Made by a program: the position numbers and the translations under genes
Source of the DNA: Alloalcanivorax dieselolei B5
GTDB lineage: Bacteria > Pseudomonadota > Gammaproteobacteria > Pseudomonadales > Alcanivoracaceae
Assembly (NCBI RefSeq): GCF_000300005.1
Contig: NC_018691.1
Span: 4,669,001-4,733,000 of the forward strand
DNA length: 64,000 nt
Reading direction: 5' to 3'
Part shown: one piece after another, positions 50,888 to 60,375 of the stretch
How positions within the stretch are numbered: the first letter of the stretch is position 1
Layout of the letters: each line of letters begins with the position of its first letter
Notes under the pieces: generated by a model
The model's input: only the letters and a program-made list of their open reading frames with translations
The model's database searches: none
Told to the model about the DNA's origin: nothing

Positions 50888-53587
50888 ATGGGGCTTCGCT
50901 GGTTTATGTCGATGGCCGGGCTGCTGCTGGCTTTCGCCGGCCAGGCCAACGCGGCCACCGAGACCACCTGCGCCCGGGAACAGCGGCAGTTGGAACAATG
51001 GGAACAGCAAACCGTCAGCATGGATCGGCAGGTGGCGCCCCTGCAGCGTTTGCTGGACGGGACGCCGATTGCTCCAGACACGTTGAATCAGGCGCTTGGC
51101 GCACCGGCGGACGCCGCCAACCTGCCCCCGCCCGGCCCCATCACGCCACCGTCGCTGAGCTGTGAGCAACTGGAGGAGCGCCTCAATCAGGCGGTTACCG
51201 AACGCCGCGGCGTCCGCGCTCTGCTTGATGACCAACGAGACCAATGGTTTTCCCTGTCCCGTCAGGAACGCGCCGCCGCACTGGCGTTGCTTGAGGAATA
51301 CCAGTCCCTGACGGCCCTGGAAACCGATCCGCTGGTCACTCCGGGGCCATTGCGTGATCATCTCTCCGCGCTGATCGCCCTGCTCCCGCCCTTGCGTAAC
51401 CAGCCGGCCAACGCCGCCCGCCAGCTCGACGTTCTCTGGCCGCCGCCGGTGGCGGACATCCAGGCGGATATCCCCGCCCCGCAGCGCCTGGCGCTATGGC
51501 GTCACCACTATGAAACCCGGCGGCAACAACTGGCGCTGCGCTCGGGGCTGTGGCAGCGCCAGGGCGTGCTGCGACTGTGGCTCAGCTACGCACCGGCGGA
51601 GTGGCTCCCACTGCTCGGCCTTGAGGCACGGATGACCATCGACCGTCTCCACCAGGGTCTGGCGCAGACCTACCGGGAATGGACTCTGAACCGGGAGATT
51701 CGCCACTACACCCCGCTGGTCAGCAACGCCCTGGCGGTGATACTCGGCCTCGCCATCCTGGCGCTGGTGATGAAACTGGGCCGGCGCGGCCGCCGTGCCC
51801 TGCTGCGCCTGCATGAGCGCCTGGTTTCCCGGGCCGGCCAGAAACGCTGGCTGTGGAACGCCAGCCGGCTGCTCAGCGGCGTCGCGCCCCTGGTGCCCTG
51901 GCTGTTGCTCTGGCTGGTGATTCATCTGTTGGCGCCGTTGCTGGATTCCCCGTCCACCCAGGTGGTGCGCTGGCTGTTACCGCTGGCACGCCTGTACGTC
52001 CTGTTTGGTCTGCTGTGGCTGTTCGGCGAATGGTTGGTGTTCCGCGTTTGTCAAAGCGCCCACAGCTACCTCAATGACACGCAGATCACCGAAGTCAGCG
52101 CCCTGGCCCGCCGTCAGGCGCTGTGGATGATGCTGCCCTGGGCGCTGTGGTTCGCGGTGGACCGGCTGCTTGGCCACTCTCTCATCGGTTTGCTCTGCGC
52201 GGTGCTAGTGGCGGTATGTCTTTATATCGCCATCGGGCGGCTATTGGTTTTCCGCCGTGACGATTATCTGCTGTGTTTACAGAATATTCTGCCATCGTCC
52301 CTGGACCCGATGGCGGAGCGCCTGCTCAAGGGCATGCGTTTTGGTTGGATCGCACCGGTACTGTTACCGGTGGCGCTGGTGAACTTTCTGTTTCATTACC
52401 TGGACATGCTGCTCGGCGAGCTGGACTGGTATCTGCGCCTCAAGGCGCGCTGGTTCCGGCTGCGCACCAAGGGGGTCGGCGAGGATGAGGAACCGGCCCG
52501 GGAAGACACCAGCGAGGCCGGAAAGGAATATCAAAAGTGGTTCGCCAGTCAGTTGCCGGACGATCAGGAAACCCCGTTTATCGATACCGGCCTGCTCAAT
52601 GCGATGATCAAGGCGGTGGAGCAGTGGCATTCTGAAAGTGTGGAAGAAAATGCGCTGCTGGTGACCGGCGAGAAGGGCAGCGGCAAAAGCATGGCCATGC
52701 GCAAGCTGGTCAGCAAAATGGAAAAGGAACAACCGGACCTGCGCCTGGTGACGGTATCGGTGCCACCACGCACGGTCACACCGGAAGCGGTGACCTCGAT
52801 GATCGCCGATGCTCTCGGCGAATCCCTGGACGAGGGCCCCGCCAGCCTGGTGAAGAACGATGAGCAGCGCCCGCCCACCTTGTTGATCCTGGACGAGACA
52901 CAAAACTGCTTTCTCGCCCGCATCGGCGGACTGGAAGGCTGGCAGACCTTGCTCACGCTCACCAACGCCCGTCTGGACAACCTGTTCTGGCTGGTATTGA
53001 TCAACAACCAGAGCTGGTCCTATCTCTCCAACGTGTTCGGCCACGACTACCAGTTCCGCCGGGTCATCAAGGTTAAACGCTGGGATCAAAGCGAGATCCG
53101 CTCACTGATCCTGTCACGCCACCACCTCAGTAAACAGAAGCTGCGCTACGATGATCTGCTGCTGTCCTCCCGTGGTCCGGAGGCCGGCAATATGCGCAAT
53201 GCGGAGCAGCGTTATTTCAGTCTGCTGTGGGACGCCTGCGGCGGCAACCCGATGGTCGCGCTGAAACTGTGGCTGACATCGATCAAGGTCACCTCCCGGC
53301 AGGTGCTGGTGGGCCTGCCGGCACAGCCGTCGTCGACGCTGGCCGCCGGCCAGTCCGGCGATTCGCTGATGTTCGTTTACGCCGCCATCGTCAGCCACGA
53401 AAACCTGTCCAGCGATGAAATCGTCGACGTTACCGATCTCTCCGAGAATGTGGTGCGCTCCGCGCTCAAAGCGGGCCAGGATGCCGGGTTCATCTATAAG
53501 GGGGAAGACAGCCGCTACCGAGTGGTGCCGATGTGGTATCGCACCGTGATCAATCAACTGAACAGGAAGAATCTGCTCCATGAATGA
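50888..53587 (+). CDS. Large membrane-anchored AAA-type ATPase
   Basis: The 899-residue protein has an N-terminal signal peptide (MAGLLLAFAGQANA), a periplasmic helical region with likely coiled coils (about 25-270), and about six membrane helices between 275 and 520 (ALAVILGLAILALVM, LVPWLLLWLVIHLLAPLL, LYVLFGLLWLFGEWLVF, LLCAVLVAVCLYIAIG). A C-terminal cytoplasmic AAA domain has Walker A TGEKGSGKS with Lys600, Walker B LLILDETQ with Asp669/Glu670, and a winged-helix-like end. The N-terminal layout recalls MscK/MscM-type channels without the pore motif. Its stop overlaps the MscS gene by 8 bp. Function is unknown; I infer ATP-dependent gating or assembly of the partner channel. Confidence 0.82.
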   Translation: MGLRWFMSMAGLLLAFAGQANAATETTCAREQRQLEQWEQQTVSMDRQVAPLQRLLDGTPIAPDTLNQALGAPADAANLPPPGPITPPSLSCEQLEERLNQAVTERRGVRALLDDQRDQWFSLSRQERAAALALLEEYQSLTALETDPLVTPGPLRDHLSALIALLPPLRNQPANAARQLDVLWPPPVADIQADIPAPQRLALWRHHYETRRQQLALRSGLWQRQGVLRLWLSYAPAEWLPLLGLEARMTIDRLHQGLAQTYREWTLNREIRHYTPLVSNALAVILGLAILALVMKLGRRGRRALLRLHERLVSRAGQKRWLWNASRLLSGVAPLVPWLLLWLVIHLLAPLLDSPSTQVVRWLLPLARLYVLFGLLWLFGEWLVFRVCQSAHSYLNDTQITEVSALARRQALWMMLPWALWFAVDRLLGHSLIGLLCAVLVAVCLYIAIGRLLVFRRDDYLLCLQNILPSSLDPMAERLLKGMRFGWIAPVLLPVALVNFLFHYLDMLLGELDWYLRLKARWFRLRTKGVGEDEEPAREDTSEAGKEYQKWFASQLPDDQETPFIDTGLLNAMIKAVEQWHSESVEENALLVTGEKGSGKSMAMRKLVSKMEKEQPDLRLVTVSVPPRTVTPEAVTSMIADALGESLDEGPASLVKNDEQRPPTLLILDETQNCFLARIGGLEGWQTLLTLTNARLDNLFWLVLINNQSWSYLSNVFGHDYQFRRVIKVKRWDQSEIRSLILSRHHLSKQKLRYDDLLLSSRGPEAGNMRNAEQRYFSLLWDACGGNPMVALKLWLTSIKVTSRQVLVGLPAQPSSTLAAGQSGDSLMFVYAAIVSHENLSSDEIVDVTDLSENVVRSALKAGQDAGFIYKGEDSRYRVVPMWYRTVINQLNRKNLLHE

Positions 53588-54398
53588 GAACGGCGACATT
53601 GTCAGCGACCTGGCGGTGGTGATCGACCTGTTCAACGTCTACGCCATACTGCTGCTGATTCTCGGCGGGCTGTTTCTGTGGGCGCTCAATTGGGGGCTGA
53701 ACCGGCTCGGCCATTCCCTGATGGAACGGTTGCCCAGCCGCCGCTTCCTGATTCTTCAGTTCATCACGCTGGTCAGCTTTCTGATTTACACGCTCGGTAC
53801 CGGCGCCCTCATCCTCGGCGTTCTGAACCCGCCCAGGGAGTTCATTCTGGCCGCCGCCGGCTCCCTGGCGGTGGCGCTGGGTTTTGCTCTCAAGGATGTG
53901 GTGGCATCGCTGGTGGCCGGGCTGCTGCTGTTGTTCGACCGGCCATTCCAGGTGGGCGACCGGGTGCAGTTCGGCGATACCTATGGCGAGATCGTGGCCA
54001 TAGGTTTGCGCGCGGTGCGGCTGCAAACCCTGGACGACAATCTGGTCACCATCCCCAACTCCCTGTTCATTACCGACGCCGTCGCCTCCGGCAATGCCGG
54101 CGCCCTGGATATGATGGTGGTGTCGGACTTCCATGTCGCCCTGGACGCGGATCTGGAACGGATCGAGGCGCTGATTCGCGAAGTGGTGGTCACCAGCCGC
54201 TACGCTTATCTGAAAAAGCCGGTGTCCTTCGCCATCGAAGAAGTGGAAATCGGCAATGCCCTGGCGATTCGTTTCCGCACCAAGGCCTATGTCCTGGACG
54301 TGCGCTACGAGACCGCCTTCCGCAGCGACGTGGTGACGCGGGTCACCACCCTGTTCAGGGAGCGCGGGATCCCTCGTCCGCGGATTTTACGTGGCTGA
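53580..54398 (+). CDS. MscS family mechanosensitive ion channel
   Basis: A 272-residue protein with three N-terminal helices and the MscS pore/beta-domain pattern: FILAAAGSLAVALGFALKDVVASLVAGLLLLFDRPFQVGDRVQFGD, then VAIGLRAVRLQTLDDNLVTIPNS. It forms a heptameric channel in the inner membrane. It overlaps the AAA-ATPase gene by 8 bp, so the two are translated together, and the AraC gene follows closely. Confidence 0.93.
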   Translation: MNENGDIVSDLAVVIDLFNVYAILLLILGGLFLWALNWGLNRLGHSLMERLPSRRFLILQFITLVSFLIYTLGTGALILGVLNPPREFILAAAGSLAVALGFALKDVVASLVAGLLLLFDRPFQVGDRVQFGDTYGEIVAIGLRAVRLQTLDDNLVTIPNSLFITDAVASGNAGALDMMVVSDFHVALDADLERIEALIREVVVTSRYAYLKKPVSFAIEEVEIGNALAIRFRTKAYVLDVRYETAFRSDVVTRVTTLFRERGIPRPRILRG

Positions 54399-54414
54399 CA
54401 CCGGGGAGGTTGAC

Positions 54415-55479
54415 GTGAATTGCACTTGCCGGTCCGCGGGACAAACCGACAATGGGAGCCAGTCTGTTCCCGGAACCGTCCCGACCATGCTCATCGATGC
54501 CACCATGTCCCGTCAGAACTTCCATCATGTGGTGGCGGCCCTGGATGCGCATGTGCCCGGGGGAAGGCTGGATCAGGCGCTCAACGAGTACCGTCTGGAA
54601 CGCTGCACCGAAGCGGAGCGGATCAACCATTGGCGTTGCGCCGATCTGACCGCCCGGCTTGCCAATCAACAGGGGGATCCGGTACTGCTGGCCCGGGGTT
54701 TTCAGGCGCTGGAACAACAGCGCCGGCTGTTCCCCGGCCTGTCGCCGATCCCCGGCGACATTCTGGACCGGGTCAACCAGTACCAGCGCTACCTGTGCCT
54801 GCATTCGGAGCTGGGTGACTACCGTCTGCGGATCGGTGCCGAGGAAAGCAGCCTGCAGCTGTTCCGGCGCCCCGGCTTCGAGGGCTACGACGGCCAGGCC
54901 CTGGCATTGCTGTATTCCACCTGCCGCCTGCTGGAACGCGGCAGTCCCTTGCGCATACGGCGCGTGACTCTGCGCGCTCATCATGGCGAGCGGGACCGCC
55001 GGGATCTGGAGGCGCTGCTGGGCGTGCCGGTGAGCAGCGGGGAAGAGCAGGACGGCGTGGTGTTCAGCAACGCCCACCTGTTGCAACCCTCCGCCACGGC
55101 CGGGAGCCTCGACGTCCTTGGCCAGCGTGAACGGCAGCTGCGGCGCATGCAACCCGGCCTCGGCTGGAGCGACTCGGTGCGCGGCCTGCTGCCGACCGTG
55201 GTGGGGCTGCCGGGCAAGCCGCTGGCGCTGTGCGCCTCGCTACTGGCGGTGAGCGAACGCACCCTGCAACGGCGGGTGGAAGCGGAGGGGCAGGATTTCC
55301 GTTCCCTGCTCAGCACCAGCCGCCGGCAACTGGCGCTGACACTGATGCCCTGGCGTGAGCTCACCACCGAACAACTGGCGGTGCGGCTCGGTTACCGTCA
55401 GACGGCGCAGTTTTATCGCGCCTTCCGCGACTGGTTCGGTGAATCACCGGGCCGCAAACGCGTGGCCCTGTACGGTTGA
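54415..55479 (+). CDS. AraC family transcriptional regulator (OruR/ArgR-like)
   Basis: A protein of about 354 residues with an N-terminal Arabinose_bd-like domain and the C-terminal AraC DNA-binding region (ALCASLLAVSERTLQRRVEAEG, TEQLAVRLGYRQTAQFYRAFRDWFG). The GTG at 54415 is preferred because GGGGAGG is 5 nt upstream; a GTG at 54391 overlapping the MscS stop and an ATG at 54487 are alternatives. It may regulate the serine hydrolase gene downstream. Confidence 0.85.
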   Translation: MNCTCRSAGQTDNGSQSVPGTVPTMLIDATMSRQNFHHVVAALDAHVPGGRLDQALNEYRLERCTEAERINHWRCADLTARLANQQGDPVLLARGFQALEQQRRLFPGLSPIPGDILDRVNQYQRYLCLHSELGDYRLRIGAEESSLQLFRRPGFEGYDGQALALLYSTCRLLERGSPLRIRRVTLRAHHGERDRRDLEALLGVPVSSGEEQDGVVFSNAHLLQPSATAGSLDVLGQRERQLRRMQPGLGWSDSVRGLLPTVVGLPGKPLALCASLLAVSERTLQRRVEAEGQDFRSLLSTSRRQLALTLMPWRELTTEQLAVRLGYRQTAQFYRAFRDWFGESPGRKRVALYG

Positions 55480-55533
55480 GTGATCCTGTTCACCCCGGGA
55501 ACCAATAAAGATTACAACCATCGGGAGAACACC

Positions 55534-56832
55534 ATGCTACAAAGCCTGCGTTACGGCTTGGCGGCCACTGCTCTGTTGATCGCCACCCAGGGCCATACCG
55601 AAACACCGCAACTTCCGTCACCGGAAAGCACCACCTTGTCCAAACTGCAACTGATGCAGGGCTTCCCCCCACCGCCGGACAAGCTGGTCACCCAGGCCAA
55701 TTTCAACCGTTTCCCCAATGGCCGCTGGGCACTGCACCACATGCGCGAACTGCAACCCTCACGAGGCATCGCCCGCGATCCCCTGGCGGATGTGTCGAAG
55801 CTGAAACACAAGGACCGCGGCCTGGGCGACCTCCGCTTCGACGACGGCAGCGGCCAGACCACCACCGTCGCCGAGTGGCTTCGCGACACCTATACCGACG
55901 CCTTCATCGTGCTGCACAAGGGGCGGGTGGTGTACGAGACCTACGCCGATGGCATGGACGATCAGGATCAGCACATCCTGTGGTCCGTTACCAAGTCGGT
56001 CACCGGCTTGCTGGCCGCCGACATGATCCAGCGTGGCGAGCTGGACCCGGACGCCACCGTGGCCCATTACGTGCCGGAGTTGAAAGACAGCGCCTGGGGT
56101 GACGCCACCGTACAGCAGGTGCTGGATATGACCGCCGCGGTGCGTTACCGCGAGGACTACAAGGATTTCACCTCCGACGTTTACCGCTACGCCTTTTCTT
56201 CCGGCATTCTGCCGAAGCCGAAAAACTATCAGGGTCCGGCCTCCCTTTATGAATTTCTCACCAGCCTGACCGAGAAGAGCGGCGAGCACGGTAAGCAGTT
56301 CACCTATCAGACGGTGCAGTCGGAAGTCGTGGCCTGGATCATCAGCAAAGCCTCCGGGCGGGACTACACCGACCTGCTGTCCGAGCGTATCTGGAGCAAG
56401 CTGGGTGCCGAACGGGATGCCTATGTCCTGGTGGATCCCCACGGCACGCCGCTGGCCGGCGGTGGCATGAACGCCACTTTGCGCGACCTCGCCCGCTTCG
56501 CCGAAATGGTGCGCCGCAAAGGCCATTACAATGGTGAGCAGATGGTCAGCAAGGCCGCTATCGAGGACATCTTCAAGGGGGGCGAGCGGTCCAAATTCGA
56601 GGGTGGCGGGCTGGATTTCCGTCAGGGGCAGTCCTACCACAATCAGTGGTACCAGACCCACAACGACCATGGCGCCTTACAGGCGGCCGGCATCCACGGC
56701 CAGATGATTCACATTGATCCGCAAGCGGAACTGGTGGTGGTGAAGTTCTCTTCTCACCCGGTGGCCAGCTCCAGCTTCACCTATACCTCCACCACGGCGG
56801 CCCTCGACGCCATCACCGAAGCCCTGCACTAA
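55534..56832 (+). CDS. Serine hydrolase, class C beta-lactamase-like
   Basis: The 432-residue secreted protein has a signal peptide (YGLAATALLIATQGHTE), the SxxK motif SVTK (HILWSVTKSVTG) and a Tyr-containing second motif about QTVQSEV. The family includes beta-lactamases, DD-peptidases and esterases; 6-aminohexanoate-dimer hydrolase-like esterases look closest. GGGAG precedes the ATG. A strong terminator follows. Confidence 0.86.
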   Translation: MLQSLRYGLAATALLIATQGHTETPQLPSPESTTLSKLQLMQGFPPPPDKLVTQANFNRFPNGRWALHHMRELQPSRGIARDPLADVSKLKHKDRGLGDLRFDDGSGQTTTVAEWLRDTYTDAFIVLHKGRVVYETYADGMDDQDQHILWSVTKSVTGLLAADMIQRGELDPDATVAHYVPELKDSAWGDATVQQVLDMTAAVRYREDYKDFTSDVYRYAFSSGILPKPKNYQGPASLYEFLTSLTEKSGEHGKQFTYQTVQSEVVAWIISKASGRDYTDLLSERIWSKLGAERDAYVLVDPHGTPLAGGGMNATLRDLARFAEMVRRKGHYNGEQMVSKAAIEDIFKGGERSKFEGGGLDFRQGQSYHNQWYQTHNDHGALQAAGIHGQMIHIDPQAELVVVKFSSHPVASSSFTYTSTTAALDAITEALH

Positions 56833-56836
56833 CGGC

Positions 56837-56870
56837 AATGGCCGGCGAACTAACCTGCCGGCCATTTTTT
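56837..56870. terminator. Rho-independent terminator after serine hydrolase
   Basis: A perfect 10-bp stem AATGGCCGGC / GCCGGCCATT with a 10-nt loop runs into a T6 run. It lies between two converging genes and can serve both. Confidence 0.9.
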
Positions 56871-56876
56871 GGTGTT

Positions 56877-57740
56877 TTAACCGGCGCCCTGCAACTCTGG
56901 ACGATCGAGCATCCGCGCCAGCTTTTTCAGTGCCTGTTCACGTACAGCGCGGCTGTCTTTCTTTTCCGGATGGAAAGACGGCTTGTAGTACGCCACATAG
57001 GATCGTCCGAGGCGCCGGAGCCAACCCGGCCGGCCGAGCAACCAGTTAAGCCCGTTCCCCACGGAACGCAGATCCCGTTTGTCGTCCATGCCCTGACGCA
57101 ACTGGATATAGTGAAAAACGGTGAAGCCGATGAACTCCACCGTGGTCAGCGCCATTTCCGAAGTGCGAATCCAGTAACTGCCGACCTGATCCGCGTACAC
57201 GTCGTAGGCCACTGCCTTATGCTCGCTTTCCTCCACCGCGTGCCACAGCCACAGCGGCAGCATGCGTTCGTCCATGCCTTCGAGGAATTCCGGGTTTTCC
57301 AGGATCAGCTCCGCCAGCATGGCGGTGAAATGTTCCAACGCGCAGGTCTTGGCCAATTGCCGCTCCGGAGACAGATTCTTGGCGATCCACTTCATACCGT
57401 TGTGCACGAAGTCATGGACCTTGCGGGTCGGCACGCCCTTTTCTTCCATGAAGTCATTGAACGCTTCATGCTCCTTGCCGTGGTGCGCCTCCTGGCCGAT
57501 AAATCCCTTGACCCGCTCACGCAGATCCGGATCGGAGATTTGTTTCTGATAGTGGCGCACGGCGCGGACGAAGAAACGCTCGCCCTCTGGAAAGGTGCAG
57601 GACAAGGCCGTCAGCAGCATGGTTTTGAACTGATCGTCGGCGAACCAGTAGCGCGACATGGACGGATCGAACTGGAAATCCATGCGGCGCGGCTGGATGT
57701 CACTGGCATTGGTCCGCATGGCGGTCACTTTGGCGTTCAT
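56877..57740 (-). CDS. Ferritin-like metal-dependent hydrolase (PF10118 type)
   Basis: A 287-residue protein with four metal-binding helices: CTFPEGERFF, IGQEAHHGKEHEAFN, CALEHFTAMLAELI and VEESEHKAVAYDVY (Glu/His pairs as in diiron proteins). It matches the family called metal-dependent hydrolase. Its substrate is not known. No operon partners. Confidence 0.87.
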   Translation of the reverse strand: MNAKVTAMRTNASDIQPRRMDFQFDPSMSRYWFADDQFKTMLLTALSCTFPEGERFFVRAVRHYQKQISDPDLRERVKGFIGQEAHHGKEHEAFNDFMEEKGVPTRKVHDFVHNGMKWIAKNLSPERQLAKTCALEHFTAMLAELILENPEFLEGMDERMLPLWLWHAVEESEHKAVAYDVYADQVGSYWIRTSEMALTTVEFIGFTVFHYIQLRQGMDDKRDLRSVGNGLNWLLGRPGWLRRLGRSYVAYYKPSFHPEKKDSRAVREQALKKLARMLDRPELQGAG

Positions 57741-58064
57741 GCCCGGTCTCCCGATGAACTTCTCGAATGACCCTCACTATGCGATCACGGCGATTCGGCA
57801 CGCCAGTGCCGCTTGTGCCATTTTACCCTGCCCGGAATGCCAAAAACGGCCTGGCGGACGTCCGGCACCAGCCGATCAGGGTTTAGAAGAAACGGCATTC
57901 CCTCCATCGTGGACAGCGGAGCCGCATCCCCGAAGGGTGACCGCCCTGGACGGTGGTCACAAAAAAAGGCCGGCGGGGAGCCGGCCGAGGAGGGGGAAGT
58001 CACTTGGGGAAAAACAGTGGGCGCGCGTCCTTGTGCGCCGCTACCCGGTGAGCGCGGGTAAGAG
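57741..58064. other. Intergenic between metal hydrolase and peroxiredoxin genes
   Basis: About 320 bp with no credible gene. It contains the terminator of the peroxiredoxin gene at 57961-57986 and beside it an imperfect GTGACC/GGTCAC hairpin (57937-57960). The rest shows nothing recognisable. Confidence 0.5.
57961..57986 (-). terminator. Terminator of peroxiredoxin-glutaredoxin gene
   Basis: On the minus strand GGCCGGC pairs with GCCGGCC around TCCCC and is followed by T7. It lies about 80 bp behind the stop codon. Confidence 0.85.
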
Positions 58065-58808
58065 TCAGGAAACGGCGGCCGCCAGCCACTGCTCCAATTC
58101 ATCGGCGCCACCAATGCGTTCGCCTTCAATATAGACTTGCGGGGTGGTACCGGCGCCGGTCACCGCCGCCAGGGTGCTGTAGCTGAGGCCACGGCTGCCC
58201 AGCTCGATTTCCTCAAAGCTGTAGCCCGCTTCACGCAGCGCGTTCTTGGCGCGGGCACAGTGTGGGCAACCCGGTTTGCTGAACACCGTCACCCGCTTGG
58301 GCAGCGCCGCCTCGCCATTGATATAACCCAGCATGGTGTCGGCGTCGGACACCTCGAACGGGTCACCGGGCTGGTCCGGTTCGATGAACATTTTGTCGAT
58401 CACACCGTCCTTCACCAGCATCGAGTAACGCCAGCTGCGGGAACCGAAACCCAGCTCCTTCTTGCCCACCAGCATGCCCATTTTCTCGGTGAACTCGGCG
58501 TTGCCATCGGGAATAAAGCGAATGTTCTCCGCCGCCTGGTCGCCCGCCCAGGCGTCCATGACAAAGGCGTCGTTGACGGACAGACACAGAATGTCGTCCA
58601 CGCCGTTGCTTTTGAACACCGGCGCCAGCTCGTTGTAACGCGGCAGGTGAGTGGACGAGCAGGTCGGCGTGAAGGCTCCCGGTAACGCGAATACCACCAC
58701 CGTCTTGCCCTGGAACAGGTCCGTGGTGGTCACGTCCCGCCATTCATTGCCCACCCGGGTGCGGAAGGTGACTTCCGGAACACGCTGGCCTTCCCGATTG
58801 CTCAACAT
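58065..58808 (-). CDS. Peroxiredoxin-glutaredoxin fusion protein
   Basis: A 247-residue hybrid. The N-terminal part is a Prx5-type peroxiredoxin with the peroxidatic Cys50 in PGAFTPTC. The C-terminal glutaredoxin has CPHCA (about 177-180) and a TTPQVYIEG loop. It reduces hydrogen and lipid hydroperoxides and takes electrons from glutathione through its own glutaredoxin domain. The ATG at 58808 has GAGGAG at a good distance; a GTG at 58814 is too close to it. Confidence 0.93.
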   Translation of the reverse strand: MLSNREGQRVPEVTFRTRVGNEWRDVTTTDLFQGKTVVVFALPGAFTPTCSSTHLPRYNELAPVFKSNGVDDILCLSVNDAFVMDAWAGDQAAENIRFIPDGNAEFTEKMGMLVGKKELGFGSRSWRYSMLVKDGVIDKMFIEPDQPGDPFEVSDADTMLGYINGEAALPKRVTVFSKPGCPHCARAKNALREAGYSFEEIELGSRGLSYSTLAAVTGAGTTPQVYIEGERIGGADELEQWLAAAVS

Positions 58809-58916
58809 GGACACTCTCCTCGTCTTTCATTCATTACGTCTCTGATAGACAAGGAGCATAAGGAAAGAGCCACAATCAATAAAAACGTTTGCCTCTATAT
58901 TCACCATAGCCCTTCA

Positions 58917-60359
58917 CTATGAATCACTCTTTACTCCCTGCTCGCGGGGTTCAGGACGGGCTATACGTTGAATCACCGGGTCATCCAGGTCCCAACCGCC
59001 ACCTATGGCGGCGGCCAGTTCCGCCGCCGCCTGCAATTGCTGGCTGGTGATATCCAGGCGCGAGCGGCGCGCTTCCAGAGTGAGATTTTGCGCCGTGGCC
59101 ACCTCCAGGAAAGACACCATGCCGGCGCGGTAGCGGTTGGTAATGACGCTTTCGTTCTGTTCCGCCAAGGCCAGCAGCTCATCCTGTTGTTCCGCTTTCT
59201 CGCGAAGAATTTGCATCGTCGCCAGGGCGTCTTCCACATCGCGCAGACTGTCCAGGACGGTCTGTCTGTAGTTCGCCACCTGCTCATCGTACTGCGCCAC
59301 CGCAATATCGCGGGTGGCGCGCCGACGGCCGCCGTCGAACACTGTCAGCGCCAGCGATGGCCCCACCGACCAGATTCGTTGCGGCGCATCGAACAAGCCA
59401 GAGAAGGTGTCATCCTGCAAAGCGCCATAGGCGCTCAAGGTGAGATCCGGCAACCAGGCGGTCTGGGCCACGCCGATCAGCGCGTTGGCCTGGGCCACGC
59501 CCCGTTCCGCCACCACCACATCCGGGCGGCGCGCGATCAGCACCGATGGCAGGGCGGCCGGCAGCGCCGGCAACAGCGGCAGGTCCTCGGTGGCGGCAAT
59601 GCTGAACGACACCGGCGCCACACCCAGCAAGGCCGCCAGCGCATTTTCTTCCTGGGCGCGTTGTTGTTGCAGATCATAGAGCTGCGTGCGCAGGGACTGG
59701 CGCTGGGTTTCCGCCTGGATCACATCGGACCGGGACACGATGCCGGCGTTGTACTGGTTGCGGGTCAGCTCCGCCGAGCGATCGTAAGCCGCCATGGTCA
59801 GTTCGAGAATATCGCGCTGGCGATCCAGCGCGCGGACGCGAACATAGCCCTGCACCACCGCGACCTGAAGGGTCAATCGGGCGGCGGCGATGTCGGCGGC
59901 GCTGGCGGCCAGACCGGCACGTTCCGCTTCGACCTGGCGCCGTACCCGCCCCCAAAGGTCCGGCGCCCAGCTGATATCCAGACGGCCACTGAACAGGTTG
60001 CCGGGGTCGGTATCGCTGCCGCCGCTACGGGTACCGTTAACGGACGCGTCCAGCTGCGGACTGTATTCACCACGGGCCAGACGCCACTGCGCCTCGGCGG
60101 CGCGGAAGCGGGCTTCCGCCTGGGCCAGGGTCTGGCTGGCCTGATCCGCGCGCCGGATCAGATCGGTCAGCACCGGATCGTCAAAAGCTTCCCACCAGGT
60201 ACCCTGGGCCACCCAGGGCTGCTCCGGCATGGTTCGCCAACCGTCCTGGTATTGGAATTGCGCCGGAATGGCGCTCTCCGGCGTGCGATAGTCCGGCCCC
60301 AGGGTGCAACCGGCGAGGGCCAGCAAACACAGCAGGGAAGTGGCGGATAAACGCTTCAT
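58917..60359 (-). CDS. RND efflux outer-membrane lipoprotein (NodT/OprM family)
   Basis: The 480-residue protein has a lipobox LAGC (Cys18) and the OEP repeats: LTDLIRRADQASQTLAQAEARFRAAEAQWRLARGEYSPQLDAS and a later ALIGVAQTAWLPDLTLSAYG, IAVAQYDEQVANYRQTVLDSLRDVEDAL. It forms the TolC-like exit duct. It is the last gene of the RND operon, behind two pump genes, as in MuxABC-OpmB. Confidence 0.92.
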   Translation of the reverse strand: MKRLSATSLLCLLALAGCTLGPDYRTPESAIPAQFQYQDGWRTMPEQPWVAQGTWWEAFDDPVLTDLIRRADQASQTLAQAEARFRAAEAQWRLARGEYSPQLDASVNGTRSGGSDTDPGNLFSGRLDISWAPDLWGRVRRQVEAERAGLAASAADIAAARLTLQVAVVQGYVRVRALDRQRDILELTMAAYDRSAELTRNQYNAGIVSRSDVIQAETQRQSLRTQLYDLQQQRAQEENALAALLGVAPVSFSIAATEDLPLLPALPAALPSVLIARRPDVVVAERGVAQANALIGVAQTAWLPDLTLSAYGALQDDTFSGLFDAPQRIWSVGPSLALTVFDGGRRRATRDIAVAQYDEQVANYRQTVLDSLRDVEDALATMQILREKAEQQDELLALAEQNESVITNRYRAGMVSFLEVATAQNLTLEARRSRLDITSQQLQAAAELAAAIGGGWDLDDPVIQRIARPEPREQGVKSDS

Positions 60360-60375
60360 TACGGGCCTCTTCTCT

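Noticed and set aside
57785-58129. 114-codon minus frame in the gap before the peroxiredoxin gene
   Set aside because: It runs through the peroxiredoxin terminator and into its 3' end; Pro/Arg-rich low-complexity composition.
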